Part shown: positions 55,019 through 64,000 of the stretch, one piece after another | Layout of the letters: every line of letters begins with the position of its first letter | How positions within the stretch are numbered: position 1 is the stretch's first letter | From: Alloalcanivorax xenomutans | GTDB taxonomy: Bacteria; Pseudomonadota; Gammaproteobacteria; Pseudomonadales; Alcanivoracaceae | DNA length: 64,000 nucleotides | Direction: 5' to 3' | NCBI RefSeq assembly: GCF_900217905.1 | Contig: NZ_OBMO01000005.1 | Location: forward strand, 62,001 to 126,000 | Made by a program: the position numbers and the translations under genes | Notes under the pieces: model-generated | Told to the model about the DNA's origin: nothing | The model's input: only the letters and a program-made list of their open reading frames with translations | Database searches by the model: none

Positions 55019-56194
55019 TTACAGCCCGTACTTGCTGACGTCCACTTTCGAGTAGATTTCTTTCCAGTACAGGTCCGCCAGCGCCTCGCTGCTGTCCACG
55101 TCCTTGACCAGTGTCATCCATTTCTCCAACAGAGGACGGAAGGTGGCGATCATCTCCGCGGCGTCGTCCACGCCGTATTTTGTCTGGTAGTTGGCGGCGA
55201 TGGTCTCCATGTCCTTTTCGATGAACTGTTCGGCGGTGGTGACCATGGCGTCGTCGGCTTCGTGCATGGCGATGCCTTTTTCCTTGGCTTGCTTGAGCGC
55301 GCGCTCGTCATCGATGCGATAGCCCCAGGTCACATTGGCATTGGAGTCGGCGGCGGCGTGCAGAACCGCCTTACGCTGTTTCTCATCGAGAGCGCGCCAC
55401 ACTTTGCGGTTGGTGCTCAGGGACAGGCCTCCGTAGATGCCAAGAGGGGCGCCCAGAGTGATGTCGGTGGTGACTTCCATCAGGTTGAAGCTGATCAGTT
55501 CGGCGGCGGCCTGCATGGTGCAGTCCACGGCGCCCTGGCTCAGGCCCTCGTAGATTTCGTTCACCGACATGGTCACCGGCGTGGCGTTCAGTGCTTCGGC
55601 CGCCCGGGCCCATTGCGCGCCGCCCACGCGGACCCGTTTGTCGCTGAGGTCCTTGAGGGTATCCACGGGCTTGTTGCAGAGAAAATAGTAGGGGGACGCC
55701 GCTGAGCCGCCGCTGAAAACATGGTCGTGGGCTTCCCATTCCGCGACACACTTCGGACAGTGTTCGAATACGAACTCGCTGACCGCGCCGGCGTAGGCGA
55801 GATTGGACAGGGATTTCGGAGCGCCCATCAGATCGGTGAGCATGGTTAGTTCGGCCACCAGGTTGGTGCGCGGATATTCGGACGGGAAGTAGGGATAGAT
55901 CATGGAGCCGATGTCGGTCATGCCTTTTTCCACCCCGCCGGACATTTCCGCGAAGCTGAGCAGGGACATCATATAGACCTTGGCGGTGAGGTCGCCGCCG
56001 GAGTAGTCCTCAAGCGATTCGGCGAACTTCTCCGCCGCCAGGCCGCCAAGGGAATTCGGCGCTGAGCCGGTGGCGTAACGTAGCTGTTTGGCCGCCACCC
56101 CGGAGCTGAACAGCAAAGCGGCGAGAGCGGCAAGCAGGGCAGTGAAAGCGGGGCCGCGACGGGAGGCCGCGCCCCATGAACGAAATACCGGCAT
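55019..56194 (-). CDS. TRAP transporter substrate-binding protein (DctP family)
   Basis: The 391-residue periplasmic protein has a signal peptide (AFTALLAALAALLFSSGVAA) and mature start KQLRYATGSAPNSLGG. The DctP fold is marked by VEKGMTDIGSMIYPYFPSEY, LSDKRVRVGGAQWARAAEAL and VNEIYEGLSQGAVDCTMQAA. It delivers an organic acid or acyl compound to a TRAP permease. No DctQ/DctM permease genes are in the window, so it is an orphan here. The start has a GGAGAAC ribosome site. It is divergent from a broken acyl-CoA ligase gene, which hints at related acid substrates. Confidence 0.85.
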   Translation of the reverse strand: MPVFRSWGAASRRGPAFTALLAALAALLFSSGVAAKQLRYATGSAPNSLGGLAAEKFAESLEDYSGGDLTAKVYMMSLLSFAEMSGGVEKGMTDIGSMIYPYFPSEYPRTNLVAELTMLTDLMGAPKSLSNLAYAGAVSEFVFEHCPKCVAEWEAHDHVFSGGSAASPYYFLCNKPVDTLKDLSDKRVRVGGAQWARAAEALNATPVTMSVNEIYEGLSQGAVDCTMQAAAELISFNLMEVTTDITLGAPLGIYGGLSLSTNRKVWRALDEKQRKAVLHAAADSNANVTWGYRIDDERALKQAKEKGIAMHEADDAMVTTAEQFIEKDMETIAANYQTKYGVDDAAEMIATFRPLLEKWMTLVKDVDSSEALADLYWKEIYSKVDVSKYGL

Positions 56195-56403
56195 GGGAAT
56201 GTTCTCCTTCTTATATGACCCGAAATGGGTCTTTCATCCTGTCGGTGGGCGGCGGCAATTAACGTCGTCGGAATGGACGATTATCAAACCCTGATGTTAT
56301 CGCGGCCGCTCGCCTGTCCAGGCCGACATCGTTCAATCCGACGATGGTGCCGGCGCGGGCAGGGGGTTTAATGGGGTGTTCAGGGCAATAGCAAGGACAA
56401 GCC

Positions 56404-58298
56404 ATGATTTTGCATTCCCGGCGGTGGATTGATCATTACGTTGGCGAGGGGCGTTGGGGCCAACGCACCTTATTGGACCAGTTCGCACATAACCGCGACG
56501 CCCACCCGGACCGGGAAGCGGTGGTGGACCCGCCAGACCGGCCGGATCTGGTCGGCACGCCGGCCCGTTCGCTGAGCTATGAGGCGTTCGGCCGGGCGGT
56601 GGATGCCACCGCCGCGGAACTGATCCGGCGTGGGTTGGCAAAGGACGACATCGTGGTGGCCCAGCTCCCCAATATCTGGGAGCTGGCCATGCTCTACCTG
56701 GCGGTGGCCCGCGCCGGTGGCGTTCTTACCGCGTTGCCATTGCAATGGCGGGCCACCGATGTGGGCTATGTGGCGGAACTCACCGGTGCGCGCTTGTATA
56801 TCGCCGCCGATCACGCCAAGGGCTTTGATTATATCGCCATGGGCAGGACGCTGGGTTTCGAGCAATGTCTTTCCCTGGCCGAACTGACCGCCATCGCCGA
56901 AGGGCCGGTGGGGCCGTTACCGCCAGTGACGGTGGACGCCAACGATATCTTCACCCTGTGCTGGACCTCCGGGACCGAGTCCAGCCTAAGAGCCTGTTCA
57001 TAGTCTTTACGCCACCGCGTTGCTGCTGGAAAAGCCGCCAGAGGGCGTTGCGGACTGCAGGCTCTGGTGGGGCCAAAGTCAAAGGCCGCAGCGTCGTCTG
57101 GCGGCTTTTCCAGCGCAACCCGAAGGGCCGGGTCCCTTTTGCCGTCAGACCGCGATTACGCTTGTTTATGTAGAATGACTACACCGCACAATCGAAATCA
57201 CGCCCTGACGACAAAATGAACTCCGGCGCGGTGGCGTAAAGACTATGAACAGGCTCTCCGGGCTGCCCGATGAGCCACAACAGTTGGTTCTCCCATATCG
57301 GTCCGCTGATGCGGACCTCCGGGCTGCGGGAAGGGGACCGGCAATTGTGCGTGGCGCCGCTGGTCAACATGACCGCGCTGGGCGTCAATTATGTGTCCTG
57401 GCTGGTTTCCGCCGGCACCCTGGTTCTGCATCATCCACTGACCATGCCGGTGCTGCTGGAACAACTCTCCGAGCAGAACATCCACTTCACTATTCTGGTG
57501 CCGGCGGTACTGAACATGATCGCCAAGCTGCCGGACGTGGATCGCATCGATCTGTCCTCGGTGCGCGCCATCACCACCGGTTCGGCGCCGCCGTCACTGT
57601 GGACGCTGGAGGAATTCAAGCGTCGCTGGGGCATCGAAATCATCAATATCTGGGGACAGAACGAGGGCACCTGCCTGATCGCCGGGCCGGCGGATGTACC
57701 GGAACTGGAGCGGCGGGTGGATCACCTGCCGTTCTGGGGCAAGCCCGGTTGCCGCTGGCCGTCCGGAGTGGATGGGGTAAGTGTCAAGCTGCTGGATGAC
57801 GAGGACCGGGAGGTGACCGAACCGGGGGGTATCGGCGAATTGTGCTATCGGGCACCGAGTCTGTTCGCCGGTTACTTCAAACGGCCGGATTTGACCGAAA
57901 AAGCGTTCACCGCTGATGGCTACTTCCGTACCGGTGACTTGTTCGTGATCCGGGATGACGCCCATGTTGGCTTCCATGATCGCAAAAAGGACATGGTGAT
58001 CCGGGGCGGTTTCAATATTTCCAGCGCGGAAGTGGAGAACGCGGTGCAGGCGCATCCAGCGGTCCTGGACGCGGCGGTAATTCCGCAGCCGGACGAGGTG
58101 ATGGGGGAGCGGGTGTGTGTCTGCGTGGTGGCGCGGGAACCGGCGTCGCCGCCGACCCTGGATGATATCACCGGCTTTCTGCGTGAATCCGGCATGAGCC
58201 TCTACAAGCTGCCGGAGGCACTGCGCATCGTCGATGCGATCCCCCGCAACCCGGTGGGCAAGATACTGAAACGGCGGTTACGGGATGAGGTGGGGTAG
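56404..58298 (+). pseudogene. AMP-dependent acyl-CoA ligase interrupted by a MITE
   Basis: The first part (56404-56988) encodes an N-terminal domain ending in LCWTSGTESSL, the start of the adenylation P-loop. A 269-base insert follows, and the second part (57258-58298) continues with GCPMSHNSWFSHIGPL and shows AITTGSAPPSL, WGQNEGTC, GYFRTGDL, the hinge KDMVIRGGFNISSAEVENAV and the C-terminal lysine motif NPVGKILKRRL. Removing the insert rejoins SGTESSL and PGCP in frame, so disruption is recent. Reading into the insert gives a stop 5 codons on. An ATG at 57270 could still translate the C-terminal part, but the adenylation motif would be lost. Intact members are about 540 residues. Confidence 0.87.
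56989..57257. mobile_element. 269-bp MITE with perfect 31-bp terminal inverted repeats
   Basis: The element has ends AGAGCCTGTTCATAGTCTTT (continuing ACGCCACCGCG) in exact inverted copy at the other side. A second nested palindrome inside uses GCTGGAAAAGCCGCCAGA and GTCTGGCGGCTTTTCCAGC. No transposase is encoded, so it would be mobilised in trans by an IS with similar ends. No clear target duplication flanks it. It interrupts an acyl-CoA ligase gene. Confidence 0.88.
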
Positions 58299-58311
58299 GG
58301 CCGGCGGTTGT

Positions 58312-58355
58312 TTTCACCCTCTCCCTTAGAGGGGAGAGGGGGGGAGAGGGTGAAA
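58312..58355. terminator. bidirectional hairpin terminator
   Basis: TTTCACCCTCTCC pairs with GGAGAGGGTGAAA around a loop of G-rich sequence with a second inner CTCCC/GGGAG match. It lies between the convergent acyl-CoA ligase remnant and the acyl-CoA synthetase gene, with T's on one side and A's on the other. Confidence 0.7.
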
Positions 58356-58373
58356 GAATAACGGCAAACAGAC

Positions 58374-60203
58374 TCAGAAACGATATTCGCCGCCGTCGAT
58401 ACCCTTCTGCATTTCTTCGCTGAGGCGCTGGTAGCAGTTTTCGCCGGGCAGCAGAACGTAGACCGGATCGTCGTGTTTGCTCAGGTCGTATTTCTCGTCC
58501 TTCAGCTTGTTTTTCTGGTGCTTGAAGGTGCCGGTGGTTTCCACTCCATGGTCGGTAATGCGCAGGAATACCGGAATGGCATAGGGCGGCAACTCACGTT
58601 TGAGATAGTCGCACAGGGCCTGGAAATCCACCTCGTCGTGGGGCCGGTCCAGACGCAGCTCGGCCATGCCGGCGCGGCCGTTGGTGTCGGGAATTTCCAC
58701 CCCGTAAACAACCGACTCGATGATCGCCTCGAAGCCATCCAGGATCTGTTCCACTTCGGTGGTGGAGACGTTTTCCCCTTTCCAGCGGAAGGTGTCACCG
58801 AGACGATCGACGAACTGGGCGTGGCGGAAACCAATGTCCCGCATCATATCGCCGGTGTTGAACCAGGCATCGCCTTTCTTGAACACGTCGCGGAAGATCG
58901 CCTTTTCGGTTTTTTCCTTGTCGGTATAGCCGTCGAACGGGGTCTTGTCGGTGATCTCACCGAGCATCAGGCCGGACTCGCCCTTGCTCACCTTGATCAT
59001 GAAACCCTTGGCGTCGCGCACCGGCTGATCCGCTTCCTTGTCGTACTTGACGATAGCGTAGCTCACCGGGGAAAAGCCCACGGTGTTGTCGAAGTTGAAC
59101 ACATTGGTGAAGGCCACGTTGCCCTCGGAAGAGGCGTAGAACTCCTCCACGCGTTCAATGCCGAAACGCTCCTTGAAGTCTTTCCAGATACTCGGCCGCA
59201 GACCGTTGCCAACGATGGTGTGCACGCGGTTGTTGCTGTCGTCGGCCTTGCGGGGCTGCTCGTGCAGATAACGGCACAACTCGCCGACATAGCCGAACGC
59301 GGTGCAGTTATGCTGACGGATATCGTCCCAGAAGCGGCTGGCGGAGAAGCGGCGCGCCAGCACCAGGCCACCACGGGCGGCGATCACGGAGGCCCAGCAG
59401 ATGACCATGCCGGTGGCATGGTAGAAGGGCAGAGTGCAATACAGGCGATCGTCCTTGTCCAGGCGCACGGCGGAGTAGCCGAAAGCGCCGAACGCTTTTT
59501 GCCAGCGGCCGTGGTTGAAGACCACCGCCTTCGGCAGACCGGTGGTGCCGGAGGTGTAAATGTAGAACAGCGGATCCTTGAGACGGCTCTGGTTGGTGCC
59601 GGCCGGGTTCTCGCTGGAGCAGTTCTGGATCTCGGTGGCCAGGTTCTTGTAGCCGGCCGGTGCTTCACCCGGATTTTGCAGCGTGTCGGCATCGGCCAGA
59701 TAGAAGAAGTTGGTCTTCAGATCCAGATCGTCACGGACTTCCTCGATGGCTTCGATCAATTCGCCGCCGATGATGGCGGCCTTGGGCTCCACCAGATTGA
59801 TGCTGTGGGTGAGGACCTTGCCTCGCTGGGAGGTGTTCACCAGAGCGGCGCAGATGCCCAGTTTGGCACAGGCCAGCACCGTGGCCACCAGTTCCGGGCG
59901 GTTCTCGATATCCACCACCACGGTGTCGCCTTTCTTCAGCCCGATGGAGGCGAAGTAGTCGGCGATGCGGTTGGCCCAGGCGTTGAATTGCCGGTAGGTG
60001 AGTTCGGTGTCCTGGTGAATAACGGCGATGCCGTTGGGGTTGGCGGCGGTGGCGGCCTCGAATTCGACCCCCAGCCCCAGCGGTTTGGTGGTGTCGGTGA
60101 TCTTGCTCATCTTGGAGCCCTTCAACAGCCCGGGCAGATTGGCAACGATCTCGGGAACCTTCGACAGAATCTTCGGCAACGTAATGACGTCGGCGCTGCT
60201 CAT
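58374..60203 (-). CDS. long-/very-long-chain acyl-CoA synthetase, FATP type
   Basis: The 609-residue AMP-forming ligase has the P-loop YIYTSGTTGLPKAVVFNHGR near 220, the second core motif YASSEGN near 355, FNTGDMM and DRLGDTFRWKGENVSTTEVE near 485, and a C-terminal lysine region HQKNKLKDE. The A-motif YASSEGNVAFTN is the FATP/VLACS (fatty-acid transport protein) variant. AtuH of Pseudomonas, in the citronellol operon, is of this type. The gene lies downstream of the carboxylase gene after a 368-base gap, so it may have its own promoter. It activates fatty or isoprenoid acids to CoA esters; the chain length is not readable. Confidence 0.85.
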   Translation of the reverse strand: MSSADVITLPKILSKVPEIVANLPGLLKGSKMSKITDTTKPLGLGVEFEAATAANPNGIAVIHQDTELTYRQFNAWANRIADYFASIGLKKGDTVVVDIENRPELVATVLACAKLGICAALVNTSQRGKVLTHSINLVEPKAAIIGGELIEAIEEVRDDLDLKTNFFYLADADTLQNPGEAPAGYKNLATEIQNCSSENPAGTNQSRLKDPLFYIYTSGTTGLPKAVVFNHGRWQKAFGAFGYSAVRLDKDDRLYCTLPFYHATGMVICWASVIAARGGLVLARRFSASRFWDDIRQHNCTAFGYVGELCRYLHEQPRKADDSNNRVHTIVGNGLRPSIWKDFKERFGIERVEEFYASSEGNVAFTNVFNFDNTVGFSPVSYAIVKYDKEADQPVRDAKGFMIKVSKGESGLMLGEITDKTPFDGYTDKEKTEKAIFRDVFKKGDAWFNTGDMMRDIGFRHAQFVDRLGDTFRWKGENVSTTEVEQILDGFEAIIESVVYGVEIPDTNGRAGMAELRLDRPHDEVDFQALCDYLKRELPPYAIPVFLRITDHGVETTGTFKHQKNKLKDEKYDLSKHDDPVYVLLPGENCYQRLSEEMQKGIDGGEYRF

Positions 60204-60571
60204 GGCATCTCCACTCTCTGATTCTCTATGTTCTTGGAATACCCGGGTCGTGCCGGGAGTCCACTACCAGCAAAGGGCTGAAAAGGGCTTCTCCGAAGGC
60301 GTGCCGCCGCCGCTCCGACAATAGGAGGGGGGATGCGCCGTGATCCGGAGATGACCAAATATTCGCGGCGAACAATCGTAAGTCGACCGCGGATGGGCGC
60401 TACCATAACCGGCGCCCCGGAGGCGGGCAAGCGGTGATCGAACGGACCCATCGGTCACCGTCCTGATTGGTTAAAACATCGCCAATCGGGACAATGGAGC
60501 CCCACGCCAGCCGCCATTCAAACACAGCCCGGAGGCCAGGGCATTTGCCCGGCCGCCGGGGGAGCGCGCCA
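60204..60571. other. intergenic region with an inverted repeat
   Basis: This 368-base stretch separates the carboxylase and FATP synthetase genes. No gene is visible. Near the carboxylase side CCTGATTGG (60462-60470) faces CCAATCGGG (60482-60490) with 11 bases between, which could be a terminator stem or a regulator site. A promoter for the synthetase should lie here; none can be named with confidence. Confidence 0.3.
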
Positions 60572-62524
60572 TCAGGTTGGGGCCACGTCCGCTTCCAGCG
60601 CCACCAGTAATTGCTGGCGCCGTACCTGATCGCCCACCGCCACCGCCACCTCGGTCACGGTGCCGTCGCAATCGGCTTTGAGCACATGCTCCATTTTCAT
60701 CGCCTCCATGACGGCCAGCACCTGGCCGCGCCGCACCTGCTCGCCGACGCTGGCGGAGAGGCTCACCACGGCGCCGTCCATGGGCGCGCTCAGCCGGCCG
60801 GAGCCAGGGCCGTCCCGGCCGGCGGCCGGCTGATGGGTCAGGTCCTGGAACACGGCCTTGTCGGCGCCGTGTTGCAGCCATAGCTGATCACCGTGTCGGC
60901 ACCAATGAAAGCGGCGGCGGATGCCATCCACTTCGGCGACGACGGATTCGTCATCCATTTCCTCCAGCGCCACCGGTAGTTCACCCGCGACACGGGTTCC
61001 CTGGAGGGTGAGGGTCCGGCTGTGCTCGCCACAGCCCAGCGTCAGAGGCTGCGCGCCCAGGGCGCTGGACTGCCAGCCGCGGCCTGGCCCGTTCCGGCGG
61101 TGATCCTGGTGCCGGGCGAACAGCAGCGCCGCCACCGACCACAAGGCATCACCGGGTTGTGCGGGCGTGAGACTGGGGTCGCCGGCGAAATCGGCGCCAA
61201 TAAAGGCGGTGGTGGCTTCACCGGCGGCGAACACCGGGTGGCGCAGGATCGCGGCCAGGAAGGCACGGTTGTCATTGACGCCGGCGAGCACGGTGTCTTC
61301 CACCGCGCGCAGCAGCCGGCGCCGGGCTTCCTCCCGAGTGGCGCCGTGGGCGATGATCTTGGCCAGCATCGGGTCGTAGTGGCTGCCCACCTGGTCGCCT
61401 TCACGCAGGCCGTGATCCACCCGGATCCCTTCTCCGCTGGCCGGGCGCCAGCGCCGTACCGGGCCGGTTTGCGGCAGATAGCCCTGGGCGGGATCCTCCG
61501 CATAGAGGCGGACCTCCATGGCGTGACCGGTCAGGGTGACCTGGTCCTGGGTCAGCGGCAGGGCTTCGCCGGCGGCCACTTTCAGTTGCCAGGCCACCAG
61601 ATCCTGGCCGGTGACCAGTTCGGTAACCGGATGTTCCACCTGCAGACGGGTATTCATCTCCAGAAAATAGAACTCACCGTCGGCGCCCAGCAGGAACTCC
61701 ACCGTGCCCGCGCCCACATAGCCGCAGGCGCGGGCGGCATTGACCGCCGCCTCGCCCATGCGCCGCCGCAAGGTTGCGTCCAGGGCCGGGGAGGGGGCTT
61801 CCTCCACCACCTTCTGATGGCGGCGTTGCACCGAGCAGTCCCGCTCACCGAGGTGGATGACATTGCCGTGGTGATCCCCGAACACCTGAATTTCCACGTG
61901 GCGCGGCGTGCTCACCGCCCGCTCCAGGATCAGCTCGTCGTTGCCGAAGCTGTTACGGGCTTCCTGGCGGGCGCTGTTCAGTTGCGCCGGGATCTCCGTC
62001 TCGTCGGTGACCACGCGCATGCCGCGTCCGCCGCCGCCGGCGCTGGCCTTGATCATTAGTGGCAGGCCGATGCGCCGCGCTTCTCGCAGCAGGGTATCGT
62101 CACTCTGATCCTCGCCCTGATAACCGGGCACACAGGGCACCCCGGCCTCTTCCATGGCGATTTTCGACAGCCGTTTCGAGCCCATCAGCCGGATCGCGGC
62201 CACCGGCGGGCCGATAAAGGTGATGCCGGCGTTCTCGCAGGCCCGGGCGAAGTCGCTGTTTTCAGAAAGGAAACCGTAGCCTGGGTGGACCGCGTCGGCG
62301 CTGCTGCGGCGGCAGGCGTCGAGCAGCGCGCCGATGTTGAGGTAGGAAGCGGTGGCATTGGCCGGCCCGATACAAAGTGCTTCATCCGCCAACCGTACAT
62401 GGCGGGCATCGCGGTCCGCCTCGGAATACACCGCCACGGTGCGATAACCCAGGGCCTGGGCACTGGCGATGACGCGGCAGGCGATTTCGCCACGGTTGGC
62501 GATCAGAATTTTGTCGAAGCTCAT
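60572..62524 (-). CDS. biotin-dependent acyl-CoA carboxylase alpha subunit (AtuF/LiuD-like)
   Basis: The 650-residue protein has a biotin carboxylase N-terminal half (ILIANRGEIACRVIASAQAL, ATP-grasp loop KASAGGGGRGMRV near 160, EMNTRLQVEHPVTELVTG near 285), a linker, and a C-terminal biotinyl domain with AMKM in VMEAMKMEHVLKAD (biotin lysine near 616). It carboxylates a branched unsaturated acyl-CoA with a beta subunit from elsewhere; geranyl-CoA (AtuF) or 3-methylcrotonyl-CoA (LiuD) are both possible. The neighbours (acyl-CoA dehydrogenase, enoyl-CoA hydratase and FATP synthetase in atuD-E-F-H-like order) favour geranyl-CoA carboxylase. It starts two bases after the hydratase gene. Confidence 0.8.
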   Translation of the reverse strand: MSFDKILIANRGEIACRVIASAQALGYRTVAVYSEADRDARHVRLADEALCIGPANATASYLNIGALLDACRRSSADAVHPGYGFLSENSDFARACENAGITFIGPPVAAIRLMGSKRLSKIAMEEAGVPCVPGYQGEDQSDDTLLREARRIGLPLMIKASAGGGGRGMRVVTDETEIPAQLNSARQEARNSFGNDELILERAVSTPRHVEIQVFGDHHGNVIHLGERDCSVQRRHQKVVEEAPSPALDATLRRRMGEAAVNAARACGYVGAGTVEFLLGADGEFYFLEMNTRLQVEHPVTELVTGQDLVAWQLKVAAGEALPLTQDQVTLTGHAMEVRLYAEDPAQGYLPQTGPVRRWRPASGEGIRVDHGLREGDQVGSHYDPMLAKIIAHGATREEARRRLLRAVEDTVLAGVNDNRAFLAAILRHPVFAAGEATTAFIGADFAGDPSLTPAQPGDALWSVAALLFARHQDHRRNGPGRGWQSSALGAQPLTLGCGEHSRTLTLQGTRVAGELPVALEEMDDESVVAEVDGIRRRFHWCRHGDQLWLQHGADKAVFQDLTHQPAAGRDGPGSGRLSAPMDGAVVSLSASVGEQVRRGQVLAVMEAMKMEHVLKADCDGTVTEVAVAVGDQVRRQQLLVALEADVAPT

Positions 62525-62526
62525 GG

Positions 62527-63342
62527 TTATTCCTTATCCGTCGACCAGGACGGTGCGCGTTTCTGTACGAAGGCCAGTGTGCCTTCCTGACCCTCCTCGC
62601 TGGTGACGGCGTCGGCGAAGTCCCGGGCGGCCTGATCAAGCACCGCGTCCAGCGGCTGCTCGTCCACGCTCAGCACCAATTGCTTGGTCACCCGGTTGGC
62701 GTGGGGCGCGCACCGGCGGATTTGTTCCAGCACCTGCCGCAACCGTTGCTCCAGCTCCTCGGTGGAATCGGCCACCTCGTGCACCACCCCGAGCGCCTGG
62801 GCGCCGTGACCATCGAAGCGGCCGCCGGTGAGCGCCAGCCGGCGGGCCTGGGTCAGGCCGATGCGGCGTACCACGAACGGGGCGATCTGCGCCGGAATCA
62901 CGCCCAGGCCGGTTTCCGGCAGCCCGAAGCGGGCATCGCCGGCGGCCAGCGCCACATCGGAGACGCACGCCAGACCAAAGCCGCCGCCGAGCACGGCGCC
63001 TTCCAATACGCACACCAAAACCGCCGGCAGCCTTTCGGCGCGGCTGACCATGGCGCCGAAACGCCGGTTCAGGGTGAAGAACGCCTGATCGTCGCCGGCC
63101 GCCGCCTGCTGACGGGCGCCGGCCATGTCCTTGATGTCGCCGCCGGCGCAGAAATGGCCGCCGGCGCCACGCAACACCACGGCACGGACATCCGGATTGG
63201 CTTCCACCCAGTCGAATACCGCCATCAGCTCGTCAACCATGATCAGGCTCATGGCGTTGCGGCTTTGCGGCCGGTTCAGCGTGACGGAGAGGGTGGTACC
63301 ATCACGGTGGAGGGTGATTGTTTCGGTTTCAGGTAGCGTCAT
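62527..63342 (-). CDS. enoyl-CoA hydratase/isomerase family protein (AtuE-like)
   Basis: The 271-residue crotonase-fold protein has LNRPQSRNAMSLIMVDELM, the oxyanion-hole GAGGHFCAGGDIKDMAG near 70, and LEGAVLGGGFGLACVSDVAL near 115 with catalytic-region FGLPETGLGVIPAQIAPFV. In the atu pathway the matching enzyme hydrates isohexenylglutaconyl-CoA. The ATG at 63342 is preferred to a GTG at 63354. It lies between an acyl-CoA dehydrogenase gene and the carboxylase alpha gene, both close, so one operon is likely. Confidence 0.8.
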   Translation of the reverse strand: MTLPETETITLHRDGTTLSVTLNRPQSRNAMSLIMVDELMAVFDWVEANPDVRAVVLRGAGGHFCAGGDIKDMAGARQQAAAGDDQAFFTLNRRFGAMVSRAERLPAVLVCVLEGAVLGGGFGLACVSDVALAAGDARFGLPETGLGVIPAQIAPFVVRRIGLTQARRLALTGGRFDGHGAQALGVVHEVADSTEELEQRLRQVLEQIRRCAPHANRVTKQLVLSVDEQPLDAVLDQAARDFADAVTSEEGQEGTLAFVQKRAPSWSTDKE

Positions 63343-63388
63343 GGCAGGTCTCACTCGGCTTTGGGGCTGACGTCGGAGGTCCGATCCA

Positions 63389-64000
63389 TTATTTCTTTTT
63401 GCCCGGCAGCGTGTTCATGGTCTTGCAGATGATGCCGAGCATGATTTCGTCGGCGCCGCCGCCAATGGAACCAAGCCGGCCATCACGATAGAGCTGGCTG
63501 GCCGGGTTGTCCCACATGAAGCCGTTGCCACCCCAGAACTGGAGGCAGGAGTCCGCCACTTCCCGTGCCAGCCGGCCCACCTTCAGTTTCGCCATGGAGG
63601 CCAGTTGCAGCACGTCCTGGCCGTTGATGTAGAGGTCACAGGCGCGGTAGGTGAGGGCGCGCAGGGCTTCCACCTCGGTTTGCAATTCGGCCAGACGGAA
63701 GTGCACGGTCTGATTGTCCAGCAGGCTCATGCCAAACACCTTGCGCTCGCGGGCGTACTCGATGGTTTCGTTGATCACGTGTTCCATGCCCTTGAGGCTG
63801 TTGGAGGCGGCGAACAGGCGCTCTTCCTGGAACTGCATCATCTGCATCATGAAGCCCATGCCTTCCTGGCCGATCAGGTTGCGTTGCGGCACGCGCACGT
63901 TATCGAAGAACACCTGGGCGGTTTCCGAGGAGCGCATGCCCAGTTTGTCCAGCGGCTTGTCCACGGTGATGCCGGCGGCGTCCTTGGGGACCACGATCAG
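63389..64000 (-). CDS. acyl-CoA dehydrogenase (AtuD-like), C-terminal part (partial)
   Basis: An open frame runs from beyond the right edge to a stop at 63389 and shows the C-terminal 203 residues of an acyl-CoA dehydrogenase: KLGMRSSETAQVFFDNVRVP, the helical FAD domain with EYARERKVFGMSLLDNQ, and near the end QFWGGNGFMWDNPASQLYRD, then GSIGGGADEIMLGII. These features fit citronellyl-CoA dehydrogenase AtuD and relatives. Its position ahead of the hydratase and carboxylase genes supports that. The start and N-terminal domain lie outside the window. Confidence 0.82.
   Translation of the reverse strand: MIVVPKDAAGITVDKPLDKLGMRSSETAQVFFDNVRVPQRNLIGQEGMGFMMQMMQFQEERLFAASNSLKGMEHVINETIEYARERKVFGMSLLDNQTVHFRLAELQTEVEALRALTYRACDLYINGQDVLQLASMAKLKVGRLAREVADSCLQFWGGNGFMWDNPASQLYRDGRLGSIGGGADEIMLGIICKTMNTLPGKKK

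Noticed and set aside
57245-57799. ORF starting inside the MITE end
   Set aside because: It reads the acyl-CoA ligase out of frame and gives no recognisable protein.
58473-60221. 582-codon plus-strand ORF opposite the FATP synthetase
   Set aside because: Antisense shadow; Val/Gly/His-rich and without homology marks.

Overview
The window looks like chromosomal DNA of a GC-rich gammaproteobacterium. The smc, zipA, ligA order, cmoA-cmoB, MnmC, UvrB, a phasin and an atu-type terpenoid/fatty-acid block suit Pseudomonas/Oceanospirillales relatives. Alcanivorax or Alloalcanivorax is my best guess (inference, not proven). Short GTGGGAGC-type palindromic repeats (REP/REPIN) sit in many gaps.

Left end (1-5761): an AT-richer, tightly overlapping surface-polysaccharide cluster. 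It holds the tail of a UDP-GlcNAc 2-epimerase, a Wzy-like polymerase, three glycosyltransferases and a Wzx-like flippase. It ends at a tRNA-Asn gene (minus strand), followed by aspartate aminotransferase, uvrB and cysZ.

Accessory island (about 10.4-24 kb): a 2410-residue secreted SpvB/FG-GAP/Rhs protein with an AT-rich, cysteine-containing C-terminal tip. A 48-codon membrane ORF follows it and is a candidate immunity gene. Around it lie three small secreted proteins of similar layout, two lipoproteins, a local palindromic repeat, a GFA-family enzyme, an alpha/beta-hydrolase gene broken by an in-frame TAG, and a decayed PIN-domain toxin locus.

Core region (24-51 kb): smc, zipA, ligA, a lytic-transglycosylase lipoprotein, yheU, mnmC, an AEC transporter, small lipoproteins and a hybrid histidine kinase. 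The kinase is followed by a TolC/HlyD/two-permease export operon with no ATPase gene nearby. Next come an Old Yellow Enzyme-type oxidoreductase, cmoA-cmoB (wobble-uridine modification, functionally linked to mnmC), a UbiJ-like SCP2 protein with membrane helices, a DUF445 protein and a phasin.

Right part (51-64 kb): a 636-bp AT-rich gap with a cluster of DnaA boxes, a Tat-type short-chain dehydrogenase divergent from a LysR regulator, a 116-bp foldback repeat, an exported acetolactate decarboxylase and an orphan TRAP solute-binding protein. Next is an acyl-CoA ligase gene interrupted by a 269-bp MITE with perfect 31-bp inverted ends. The window ends in a minus-strand block resembling atuD-atuE-atuF-atuH (citronellol/geraniol or branched acyl-CoA degradation).
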